Of a DNA stretch of 64,000 bases, positions 22,574 to 33,500 are shown one piece after another. Source of the DNA: Diplonema papillatum (lineage: Eukaryota; Euglenozoa; Diplonemea; Diplonemida; Diplonemidae); NCBI GenBank assembly GCA_030068145.1, contig JAPJBO010000748.1, positions 48,562 through 112,561 of the forward strand, in the 5' to 3' direction. The position numbers and the translations under genes are program-made. Below the pieces are notes generated by a model. It did no database searches. It saw nothing but the letters and a program-made list of their open reading frames with translations, and was not told where the DNA came from. The number at the start of each line of letters is the position of its first letter. The stretch's first letter is position 1.

Positions 22574-22796
22574 CCCGTGGGGAGGCTGGCCTTCTGTCTT
22601 CTCTGATTCTCTCTGTTCTCTCTCTTTTTTTTTTTTTTTTTTTTTCTTTTTACGTATCTTTCCGCGCTTTCTTGGTGTGTTGCTTTCACCGGAGGGGTCC
22701 GGTACCGTATGTTTCCTAACAAGCCCGAGGGAGCTTGCCGGCGACCACGGTAAGCCACCAATAAAGTACAGAAACTGTAGCTTTTAAATCGTTGGT
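22574..22796 (-). promoter_or_regulatory. LINE 5' UTR
   Basis: Between the tail of truncated copy 2 (22797 onward) and the ORF1 ATG. It contains a run of about 23 T on the plus strand (22626-22648), which is an A-run in the LINE sense. Internal promoter activity would be expected for a LINE 5' UTR, but no defined motif was recognised. Confidence 0.5.
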
Positions 22797-23749
22797 AAAT
22801 TTTGTTAAGCATTGAGTTCTTTTAAGTACATGAACCACATGGATTAGCATGCACTGCCTTGAAAGTCAGGTTATCGGATGACGTCGTCACCTGCCATTGC
22901 GTCGTCAAGGTCGAGCATTTGTGGAGCTAGCGGGGTTTGGCTTTCTTGCGATTCCAAAGACTGAGTCGGCGAGTACGAGGGCGGGCACGTGTGTCCGTTT
23001 TTCACTTTCGAGGGCATTGGTGTGCCCGTGGTCCCCGGTCGTTTCTGAGAGCTGCTTGCCCTCGGTACCTTCTTCTTCTTTCGTTGCACCCCTGAGTCGG
23101 GGGTGGTCGCCTTCGTCTTCTTCCGCTTGCGGCCGGCGATCAGGCCTTCCTTCGGGGTGCCGAGCACCCTCTTCTTCAGCGCTGGTCGTTCGCTGGTTCC
23201 TGGCGTTGGTGGCGGCCTCTTGGTCGCCCGTCCGGTCGTCGCCGTCTCCTTTTTAGTTGCCGCGAGCGGCGCTCGCGCCGCTCGCGCCGCTCGCGCCGCT
23301 CGCTTTCCTACTGGCGTTTCCCGCTGTACACCCACCTGGGTGGGTGAGGAGGGCCTCTTCTTCTTGTTGCGTCCGGGGGTTGACTCGACGTTCGGCTTGT
23401 TGGACTGGTGGTGGCCGCGGCTGCAACATGCCGCCGGTCGCCTCTGCGTCAGCGTAGGGAGCCTTTTGCACTCTTGGCAGGAGCCATGCGTGCGGCAGGC
23501 ATGATGCCCGCTGCGGCAACACGCCGCCGCCGTCTTGCACTCGCCGCACTTCGTCGTGCTGTGCTCTGTGCACACCGCGATCGGCTGCCCATCGTTCGCG
23601 TGGTGATGGTGCCGGCAGCACATCTCTACCGTGGGAACGTCCCTTCGGACGAGTGCTCTGCACGCCTCACACTTCCCTTTGTGATGGGTCGCGCACGTGA
23701 CGAGTGCCTTCTCTATACCGACACCCGGCATATGCACGGGGTCTGAGTG
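22797..23749 (-). mobile_element. 5'-truncated LINE copy 2
   Basis: Contains only the last ~290 codons of a LINE ORF2 plus its 3' tail. The frame stays open from 23752 to 22871 and matches the C-terminal Cys/His repeats and Lys-rich tail of the full copy, with small differences (an expanded Arg-Ala run near 23260-23300, missing residues in the RTHG segment). The tail GTACTTAAAAGAACTCAATG then CTTAACAAA joins directly to the 5' end of the full copy. The 5' truncation is typical of target-primed reverse transcription. Confidence 0.85.
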
Positions 23750-23789
23750 CATTCAGATGTAGATCTAAAGCCGCCCACGTCAAATTTTG
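23750..23789. repeat. 40-bp direct repeat flanking the LINE block, left copy in LINE sense
   Basis: Same sequence as 14736-14775. It lies between truncated copies 3 and 2. Confidence 0.6.
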
Positions 23790-24057
23790 TTAAGCATTGA
23801 GTTCTTTTAAGTACATGAACCACATGGATTAGCATGCACTGCCTTGAAAGTCAGGTTATCGGATGACGTCGTCACCTGCCATTGCGTCGTCAAGGTCGAG
23901 CATTTGTGGAGCTAGCGGGGTTTGGCTTTCTTGCGATTCCAGAGACTGAGTCGGCGAGTACGAGGGCGGGCACGTGTGTCCGTTTTTCACTTTCGAGGGC
24001 GTTGGTGTGCCCGTGGTCCCCGGTCGTTTCTGAGAGCTGCTTGCCCTCGGTACCTTC
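23790..24057 (-). mobile_element. 5'-truncated LINE copy 3
   Basis: About 270 bp: the last ~65 codons of ORF2 (ending MLDLDDAMAGDDVIR, identical in copy 2) plus the 3' tail. It is nearly identical to the matching part of copy 2, so the two probably derive from the same subfamily, distinct from the full copy (TGDDVIK). Confidence 0.8.
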
Positions 24058-24115
24058 TTTGTTAAGCATTGAGTTCTTTTAAGTACATGAACCACACGGA
24101 TTAACATGCATTGTT
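24058..24115 (-). mobile_element. LINE tail fragment, copy 4
   Basis: Only the terminal ~58 bp of the LINE 3' tail, with substitutions (ACACGG, TTAACATG). It abuts the start of truncated copy 3, giving a tail-to-body chain of four LINE ends. Confidence 0.7.
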
Positions 24116-24412
24116 AAGCAGCGGCTCCCAAAACTTGCCGTGACACCTATTTGATGCACTGTAAAGGAGAAAGTTGGAAGTAATTGGGAACTTGATATTT
24201 TGTTGAGACCCTCGTAGCTCGCTGGGTCAGGCGCGCCAGGTACGTGCTGGGCTGAAGAACACAACCACACTATGCCAAAGGGCGGGCTGGGAAACGCCTG
24301 CGCCGAGATGTACCTTGCAGCACATTTCCTTCTCCTGTCTGGTTTTGCAACGAGCGGCCTCCTCGGGTATTTGCTGCAAAGCAGGTGTTCAATTAAAAAC
24401 AACAGGGCACAC

Positions 24413-27400
24413 CGAAGATGATGTTGAGCAGGATGACGATGACTAAGACGAAGAAGAAGATCTCATAGGCCATCTGCAACCCGTAGATCTTGCTCGCGTA
24501 GCCCGGGTCGGTCATGTAGTCGCCGAGCCCGCCGTCACTGCGGACGCCGTGCGTCAGGGCGTAGCCGAAGCAGCGTATGAGCGACGTGCACACCTTGTCC
24601 CCGGCATCTGTCTGCAAGGCATCCCGGAAGAACGTGTACGCGACGACGGTGAAAAGGTAGACGACGACCATGCCGAGCACGCAGGTCAGAATCAAGGCTT
24701 TGCCGTTCTGCGTCACCGCACGGATCACGTTTTGCAGGACGTCTGACGTACGGGCGATGCAAAGGAGATGGACGGATAGGAAGAGGGGGTGGTAAATGAT
24801 GCCCAACGCAGCAAAGATGAGCATGACGACGAAGTAGTAGAAGGAGGGGGTGCATATACAGGCCTGGAGCGTGGCTTGCATGTGGTGTTGATGGGGGTCA
24901 ACAGGAACAAAAAGGTACTGGTTGACGTACGGGGGGATCCGCTTGATGGAGGAGAGCCGTGCCGTTAGCGTGCTGTACATAGATACCAGAGTGTTCTTGG
25001 GGTACGAGCAGGCGTGTGTGACAAAATTATGCGGCGATGCAAGGAAACGAGGGGTCGAGGAGGCCGGGGAGGCGGGCGGTAGGTCGAAGGCTACGTTTTT
25101 CACTCGGATGGCAGAGGGGAGGACGAGGTTGAGTTCTCCGTACGTGGCTCCCCGGGCGAGGGACCCTTCGGACGGGGCTGCTGGTTCGTCTGCAGACGGC
25201 GGCAGCTGCCGGGTGCGGTTGTTCGCTGATTGGTGCGATTTGTACCGCCGGTAGGCGGACAGCGGCGCTTCGGATGCCAACAGAGACACCGTCGCGATCG
25301 TCAGCAACACAATCTGCACGAGGGCGAGAAAGCTCAGCAGACTCCCGAACCAAATCGGCGAGAGCACCCAATGGAGCATCGGGTGTTTATCACGCAGCAA
25401 ACTCCACCCGTCCACCAACTGGTCGACCTGATCCCCCGCAATTATCAAGCAGTTCGTCAACGCGGCGACGTAAACCATGCACAATTCCGCCTTCGTGGCG
25501 TACCTCCTGCACAGCGTCCGGATCGCCTTCGGCACGTCCCTCCCGGACAGCACATTTCTCACCATCCGCCACGGCCTGTCGCGCGTGAAGTACTGGTCGG
25601 TGTATTCCAGCTCGTAGATGAGGGAGTCGCCCTTTTCGAAAAAGTCGATGATCCGCTCGGTCGACGTGTTCCTCCTCACCCTCCACAGCAGCTCGTACTT
25701 CGTCTTCTCCGACAGTCCTGGGGCGACGCAGATCTCGGGCACTCTGAAGTAGACGCGCTCGAGATCGGACCCGCGGCATATTTCGATGCGGCCCGTTCGG
25801 TCCGCGAAGTACTGCGTTGCCTCCGAGTCTTCCAAGAACTGCTGCAGGGACGGGTAGTTAGCTTGCAGGGTTTTGAACAGGATGAAAATGTTGAACCCGA
25901 GTTCGAGCGCGTAGGCCGCGTCGTCGTCGTGCCCGCGCGGGTTGCCCGCCGCGGTGATCTTTTTCAGCTCGTAAATCTCGATCAGCGTGTCGCGGAAGAC
26001 TTCGAGGTCGAGCCCCTCGTGCCCGATCATGATGGCGCCCACCGCTTTGTCGGTGCCGCCCTCCAACAGCGAGAGCACCGTCGCCACCGCCGCGGTGCGG
26101 ATCTGCTCGACGAGCTCCGGCTTCGCTTCGTGGATGATCCCGAAGTCGACTCCTCCGTCCGTTGGGTCCTGGAACACGGCGTTCACCGCGAGGCACATGC
26201 CGCCGTGCACGATGCACATCTGGTTCCCGGGCACGGGGCCTTGGCAGTACTCCGTCAGCGAATTGTACGTCTGCAGCGCGATTTCGGCCATGAACTCGTC
26301 CATTTGCGAGACCTGCAGCACGACCTCCAGGAAGTTCAACGACTCGGACACCAAGTTGAACGAGTGCACGTTGTCGCCCTGCTCGCGAAGGTAGTTCTGC
26401 AGCTCGGTGTTGTGGCCTTCGCAGAAGAGCTGCAGGTAGCGCATGACTTCGCGCGTGTGGAAGAGGTTCCTCGACTTGTACAGGTGCAGTTTCTGCTTGT
26501 TGAACCGCGGCGTCTTCTGCGACGCGGTGCGCCCATCGAAAAAGGCCCGATACGACCCTGACGTGAAGCCGGTCGTCACTGTGCTGTCCGGGCTCCGGAT
26601 GCCCGCGAAGGGGCTCCTGCTGTTGAAGGACAGCGTCCCCGCCGTTGGCGTGAACGGGACGCCTGAAGGGGAAAGGGGCGCCCGCTGGCTGATTTTGCTG
26701 GTCCGGCGGCCGCGGACGTACGTGCCGGATTCGACGCGGACCATGAACGAGATGGCGTCGCGGATGCGGTCCCGGAGGGACTTGAAGAGGACTTCGTCGT
26801 CCCTCGACAGGAAGTACGAGGAAAGCGACCGCTGGACCTGCAGGTTGCCGCCTTCGAGGAGGGCGATGCCGCAGTCGAGGCTGTGCTTGATGACCTCCGA
26901 GTTCTTCGACTCGATCAGGATCGCGATGTCCGCCGTCAGGCCCAACCTGTCGAGCAAGTTCTGGCAGGTGACCAGCGGAAACACGCCGCCGACGCCGGCC
27001 GGCCGCTGCGCCACGTTGGCGAACGTGGCGTCGAGGCTGCCGCTGCCCCCGTCCATCGACGCGCCGCCGGACGCTTCGGCGGCGCTGCTCTTCGGGACGA
27101 TGAACTTCTCGAATATCCTGATCGGCGTGCCCCCCTTGCTGCCCGCGTCCATGCCCGACCCCGTGCCGTCCTCCTGCCTGGGGGACCCGGTGATGACGAA
27201 CTCGGTTCCGAACGAGATGGCCCCGGTGGCAGCGAGCTCCATCACCTTCGTGAACGTCCTGAGCAGCGCGACGCACAGCGAATCGCCTTTCGGAACCTCT
27301 TTGAAGTGCCGGCACAACGTGATCACGTACGCGTACGGCTTCTCCGGCGGGCCTTTCGGGTTCGTCAAGTGATTAGAAACCAAGTACGCCATGTTCGTCA

Positions 27401-30308
27401 CCGCGGTGCTGTCGATCTCGGCGATGTTGTCTATGCGGCCTCCGGTGTCCTTGTCGTGCCCCAAGGTTTCGGAGAAGGCGCGGAAAAGCGCTTCGAACGC
27501 GGTGAAATAGAGCAGCTGGTTGCCTTCGAAGAGGGTCACCTCGAGAAGGATCGAGGCAAGGAGCCGGTACCCAGTCTGTCCTCGAATTTCGGTTGCCTCG
27601 ATCCAGCTGCGGAAGTCGTATCCTGGCTCCGCGTCGCGGTCCATGAGCGCGATGAGAAGTTTGCACGCTTCGACCTTGGCCGTCATCACCATCACCGATG
27701 CCTCGTTGTACGAGAAGATGGACGGCTTCTGCCGGTCGGCCTGCAGCTGCGAGTCGGTCAGCTTCTTCCTTCCGAAGAAGCTCGCGCGATGCGCAGCTCC
27801 GCTACTCTGCAACGGACTATCGAATGAAGTGAGGTAAACTGCTTCTGGTATTCTGCCAGCTTGCTTGCAGTACGGTGGATTGCTTACCTCTGCCGCGTAC
27901 AACCGATCAGTGACCGGATCGAGCATGCGCAGGACCCATGGGAGCAGGTCCTTAATTTCGCTCGCGTCGTAGAGGTTGTTCCGCAGCATCTCCTGCACGA
28001 GCTTGAGCACCTCCGTGAGCAGCTTGTTGCGCTGCCAGCACTCTGTGATCTGCACGTAGTTCTCCCTGAGGATCTTCTCCGCTATCGCCTTCAGCCGCTC
28101 GACGTTCACAGCGAATTCCTTCGCCGTCGACTTCTTCGAGGCTTCGCCCGTCCACCCGAGCAGATTCTGCTTCGACGACTCGCTCGAGATCTCCGCGCTT
28201 TCCAAGTTGCTGAACTCAAGCAGCACTGGCTGCGTCGGAAAAGTGAACGGAGACACCAACGGAGAAGGGCTCGATGGGCAGAACGAGAACGGAGGTGTCG
28301 GAGGTCGCGTCTGCTTGATGTACAAGTACCGAGCCAGTGTCGCGTACGCCGTGCGAATGCTGTCGCAATCGGGGCTGAAGAAGTTCATGTGCAGCCCCGA
28401 CAGAGCTTCTCGGAAGGGGATGATATTCGACACTTTCTTGCGCGTTGCGGGGTCGCCGTCGACGCAGAGCATCGACCAAAGATTGAGCGTGCCTTCGAAG
28501 TGTTTGATCAACGCTGTGTTGGACTCCTGCGTGTTGGATATGAACCCTTCCAACTGGATCCAACCGTTGCGCGTCGCGTTTCTCCCCCGCCTGCGCAAAG
28601 GATTGGATGGGGTTTGCCGCGGGTTGCCTTCCAGCGAGCCGCTGAATGGAGTGTATTTACTCAGCGGTCTGTACAGGCCATCGGGTGACTGCGGCGACTC
28701 GCTCACAGCGGAAGGAGTGCGCCCGGCGCGTATCGCGGTTTCGACGGAGTCCGTCGAGCCGGTGGGCGAGAAGAAATTGGAAATCGAGCGAATCGCTTCA
28801 CCGATGGCCGTGCTCTTCGGCGGCGAGACCGTCTTCGGCGGCGAGACCGGCGACCCTTCCGGTAGCAGGAACGGGGACACAGCACCGTTCACGGAGGTTT
28901 GGACTTGCGGCTGCGTGCTCCGCCTGCGCCCGTGGATGTTCGGGACCATGAGCACGGGCACGTTGAGCGTGGGCACCCCGAGGTCAGTGGCTGGATCTGC
29001 TATATGCACGGTCAAGGGCGACAACGGTGAGATAGGTTTGACTGCGCGTGGGAGTTTCGATATGATCGAGGTGCTCGAAGGCGACGACAAAAGGACAGGA
29101 CCGTCGCCGGTGTCGCGAAACGCCGACATCTTTCTGGGCCGGAAAGTGTTGGGGGACCCGATCGAAGGTTTCCTTTCCCTTTCGCGCCTCATCCCTTTTG
29201 CGTTGCCGTACTGCTCGTCGTAATATCCCTCCGCGTGGTCTGATGAGAAGGTGTCGCTGGTGTCGTCGTCTTCGCTCCCCGTCGGCTTCAACACCGTGCC
29301 AATCGACACTCGCCACGTGTTCTCCATGACCGGCACCTCGTCGAAGAATGACCTCACCGGGGTTCCCGTCTCCGTGTTGCTGGCCGCCACCTTTTCTCCT
29401 TTGATGCTCTCGTCGAACGAATGCGCCGACTCTCCGAAGCTTTCGCTCGGCTTCTTCTGCATGGCCCTCTTCGCGGGCTCCGTCAGCAGCTTGCTCGCGT
29501 TGCGGTCCCAGCCCAGGTACGGCTTGATCCACACCTCGCCTTTATGTACGCGCGTCGGGAAGATGAACCCGATGTCGTTCTCTTCGATCAGCGCCATGAT
29601 GCAATTCTGATTGTCTCGGATCCCGATCTCCGTCTCTTCTCCGTCGTCGTTGCTGCAGTTCACGCACACACAGGCCAGCAGCTCCAAGTAGGGTGTCGGT
29701 GACAGGTACGACCTGATCTGGTCCTTCTTCAGCCTGTGTTCGGATTTTAGTGTGGGACTGGCGCACGCAGTTTCATTCAATAAATATACTGAGTCCGGCC
29801 ACTCTTTCTCAGGGCCGATACCCGGGCACGTTGCAGCTCCGTTTCTTTGAGCAGTTCGGTTTCCGCACAACAGGAAGCCTTTTGCAGCATGTAGCTTCTT
29901 TGTGAAAAGTATCGCATTTCGGTGCAGCAGTCTTTCGTGTTGCGTCCGGGACAAATGGACCCTTTCGGTGGCATGCAACAAAAAGCTGGCATTAGCTTGG
30001 CTATGGCTCCCTTCTGCGCAAATATCACCCGGACGAATGACAAGTCCATACCTCGACAGGAGCGCAAAGTTTCCCTTGTATATCTGTACCAGCGTCTCCA
30101 TTGCCCGAAAATTGAAACCGAGCTGTGCCTCGATGAAAGGAATGTACGGCTCCAGCTGCAGCGACAAGGTGAGGTTGTCCTTCACCATCTGCCGCAGAAG
30201 GTGGTAGGCGAGTTGGAAGAGAGGCGAAAACTGGTCGGAAACTGCTTCGATCGCTTTCGACAAGGTGATAGGGCTCATGAAGCCGGGCCTCGCGCGACGC
30301 ATCAGCAC
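24413..30308 (-). CDS. IP3 receptor-like calcium channel, central and pore exon(s)
   Basis: Codes for the body and pore of an IP3-receptor/ryanodine-receptor-type intracellular calcium release channel. From the N-terminal side: a RIH-type helical segment (LSKAIEAVSDQFSPLFQLAY), disordered Ser/Pro-rich stretches, the RIH-associated motif FCEGHNTELQNYLREQ (near 26420), hydrophobic membrane helices from about 25370 onward, and the selectivity filter GGLGD near 24530 (GGVGD in IP3 receptors, GGIGD in ryanodine receptors). It ends in LNIIF at the 24413 donor. The frame is open over 2,000 codons, but two good introns are read through: 30051-29734 (318 nt) and 27887-27807 (81 nt). Both are multiples of three, and removing them joins family-like sequence. 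The likely 5' acceptor is ...GAACAG before GTGCTGATG at 30308. Confidence 0.87.
27807..27887 (-). other. 81-nt in-frame intron without stops
   Basis: Donor GCAGAG|GTAAGC and acceptor CCGTTGCAG within the open frame. Removal joins RLYAAE to SSGAAHRASFFGRKK. Length divisible by three and no stop codon, so it is invisible to simple ORF finding. Confidence 0.6.
29734..30051 (-). other. 318-nt in-frame intron without stops
   Basis: Donor CGAG|GTATGG and acceptor CGAACACAG, phase 2. Removal joins NFALLSR to LKKDQIRSYLSPTPYLELLA. The encoded intron peptide is Cys-rich and has no place in the family. Confidence 0.6.
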
Positions 30309-30589
30309 CTGTTCAGCTTGCAGAAGCGGAACTTGGAGGAGGTGCAGACACCACAGGTGGATTCGTTGTGAAAAAAGCACAGCCTGTTTACTTGGGCAGG
30401 ACGAGCCGCTCGAGGCGAAAATGCTTTGCGGGACGCCGTAGACGTCGTGCATCAGTGTCGGGCTGCCGGAGGCATCTGTTTTTGTTGGGTTGCCTTTCTT
30501 CCGCAAGCATTTTGCGCTTGCGCACAGAAGACAAGTTTGGGGTCAAAATCTATGCGCTGCTTTGCAGTTGGTTTTTCCATTCCATATAA

Positions 30590-33500
30590 CTACCCTGCAC
30601 CACCGCAGGTGTGACCAAACCCAACGTGGTGGAGCTCCAGAAAAGCTTTCACAGAGCACGCATGAACAGAATGCGCGGCAGGCGGCACCAGTTTTTCGCG
30701 CATAAAAAAGTTTGGTGTACCTTCAGCTTGAAAAGCCCCCGTCGAACCGTCGTCGGAGAGGACCGACTTCTCAGCGTCCTCAGACCGCTGCCTCTTCTCG
30801 AACGTCTCTTTTTTGTCGGAGCAGAAGCGGATCAGGCTCACAAGACACTGCGCGGTGCTCGTGAGCACAGCCCCCGACACGCTTTTCAGGTCGTCTCTCG
30901 TGCTTTCCACCTCGTGGGCATCCAACCCGTTGGGAACCAAGTTGGGCAGCAAGCGGCTTGCTAACACTGGCTTGCGGGAGACGTCTTGCTGGGAATGTGC
31001 TGAGTCCCATGACTCAGGGACTGGCTTCATGCAGGTCGTGACGCCTTGATCGAGCCAGTAGCCGATGGACTTCCCGAGGGTTTTACGCATGGAGCACACG
31101 CTGGTGAGGCGCTCGAACTCGACTTTGCTCGATGGACGAAGCGCAAATACGGCATCGTACACTGGATCTTTCGACAGCAGCGGCTTGAGGCGCGACCTAC
31201 CCGCGAGGCCAACCATGGAATCGGACTTCGGGTTGGCAACGTACAGCCATAGCTTGCTCATCACGAACTGAATGCGGCAGTAGCTGCTGGTTGCGACGTA
31301 ACCATTTTCTTCAGGCGATCCCGCAACGGTGTTCACTGGGTGGAAGGCAACAAGCTGTGCGTCATCGGGCGCAAAAGAGATACCCATAGTGTCACGTCCC
31401 GTGACAGAAAGGTACCCGCCAGACGCAACATGCTTGATCCGGTAGGCTTTCCGGTGTTGCAGCCATTGAATAGGCCCACCTTTTGTGGGACTCATGCCTT
31501 CGATCAACCAAAGTGCGTTGGAGGAGTGAACAAAATCACTGACCACGTACGAAGCTGGAGCCACGTCGCGCGCTGACATACAAAGGTCGTAGTAGACATC
31601 CGGTTTCTCCGTGCTCGTGTCGGTCGCGAAGTGTTCCGCGGTGCGCACTTTGTTCCTCCTCCCCAGTCGCGTGCGGGGGGAGCCCATTAAGGGGTCTCCC
31701 ACGATGGGTCTTGATTCTCGCTCGCTCCAGGAGGTCAACGGCCTTTGCTCCTCGCCGATGACGGCATCCGCTGTCAAGAAAGCTTCAAGCTCCTTCTGAA
31801 AGAGCAGGACTGAGAGTCCTGTGTGCAGCAGAGGGTGGCCGTCTGGCGTGGCATCGTCGGCGTTCCGGCTATGGTATGGGCAAATGGTCCAGACACACTC
31901 CTTATTCCCAGCGATCAACCCGCGCTGGCAGTCATACGCGTCCTTCTTAATGGGGCGCATCTCGAGGGCCAGACTGTCGCTTTCTTCCACCTCACTCTCC
32001 GACGCATCGCTGCTTGCCTCGCTCTGCTTTGAGGCACAGGCCAGGTGGCTACTGCAAATGGTCGACACCATTTCCACATTGTCTCCAACCCGGACACGCT
32101 CCCCATCCGTTCTCATCAAGCCGGACGGCATGAACTTGAAGTTCATGCAATTTGTCCCGTGTGCCTTTTCGGCATGATCTGCGTGGAGGAGGTCTAGAAG
32201 CACCTGCCGGCTGTCAAAAGCAGACGGCGGAGGGACCGACTCGTCGTCGTCTGTTTGATTAAATGCGCACAAGTACCGATTCGAGAGGACATGCAGCAGC
32301 CGCACCTGTTGCCCGAACACGATTTGGTTGTGACGCCCCTTCTGCTCTCCGAGCTTGCTTCTTCCGTGTGTCGGGGTGTGCGAAATGCCCGACGGGCTTC
32401 CCTGCCCGTCCGGCGAATCGTCGTCAGGAAAAAGCTCAAGGCCCTGTGCCCCCAGCGAACCGCTGTTGTTGTCCGTGTTGACCGCTTCGACTTGGAAAAC
32501 GCAGTACTCGAAGTTGCGCGGAATGGCGAGGTCCTTTTCCGCGAACGTCTGCGCAACGGGTAAGCACCGGTCGTGGTGGTACCGCGAGCCCAAGATCGCG
32601 TCGTTCCACGACAAAAGGCTGATCTTGTCCCCGAAGCGTAAGAAGTCCAAACGAGGCTGTCTCTCGCCGTAATGAGGCGCGATCTGTCTCGGGAAAAAAT
32701 TAGGACCCTTCACCCCGGTCTGAAGGAAGCCCGTTTGCGACAAGCTACGGACAGAGCGCGAGTACGTGTCGTGTTTGCTGCTGGAACCCACGGTTCCTTC
32801 TACTACGTGAGCTGGTGTTGTCACAGCCGCACCTAAAGCAAAGCCGGATACTCCCAGCATGAGATTCGTACTCGGGGTAAAAACGCCGTACCCTGGGGTC
32901 AGAAAGGAAGTCGTCTGCCGCAGGCTGTTAGAGTAGCTGTCATTGTTTTCGTCCGTCTCTTCGGTCTCCGGGTCGAGCCGTTCAGAGTCGGTACCGGTTT
33001 CAAGATCCGGGTATTCGGCCCTCTTCGGGTTGGATGGTGGAGAAGTATTTATGCGTGGTGGAGGCGTGAGCCTCCGCCCGCGTCCCTTTGGATACGGCCG
33101 CCCTGTCAAGGGGCTGATGGCCGGTGCCGAAAGTCTGGGAAAATTCTTTCCGGACAGCGGAGGGGAACTCGCGGTGGCAGACTCCTCGTCACCGAAGCGG
33201 AGGGTGTCTTCGGATGCGTCGTTGACATGCTTGCCAACCTCGCCTCCGAGGCTCTGCAACGACACGTCCTGCCGCAGGCAGCTAAAAAAAACGAGGGTGC
33301 CCATTTGCCCGTCGGATCCCAGCTGTTGGACCTCCGATCTGCAGTGCTTCGGGAACATCGAGCGCATCGCGGCTTCCACTTGGTAGGACGCAACCCAAGG
33401 CAGCTTGACCTTGACGGAGCCTACAACAAATGGTCCCTCAATTCGACTCTGCAGGGGTTCTGGAAGATCGCGCCGCAGGGTGTCCGCAACGGCTTTGCGA

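Larger units (their letters stand above)
14562..24412 (-). other. 9.85-kb IP3-receptor intron filled with LINEs
   Basis: The intron starts at donor TTCG|GTGTGCC (24412) and ends at acceptor CTTGCAG (14562). It interrupts the conserved FG/III junction right after the pore helix. Nearly all of it is LINE sequence in the same orientation as the host gene: a full-length copy (about 14776-22796), a 5'-truncated copy (22797-23749), another (about 23790-24057) and a ~58-bp tail fragment (24058-24115). Confidence 0.8.

Noticed and set aside
25858-27315. 485-codon minus-strand ORF within the IP3-receptor exon
   Set aside because: A shadow frame of the channel exon; composition is Arg/His/Pro-rich and lacks any domain.
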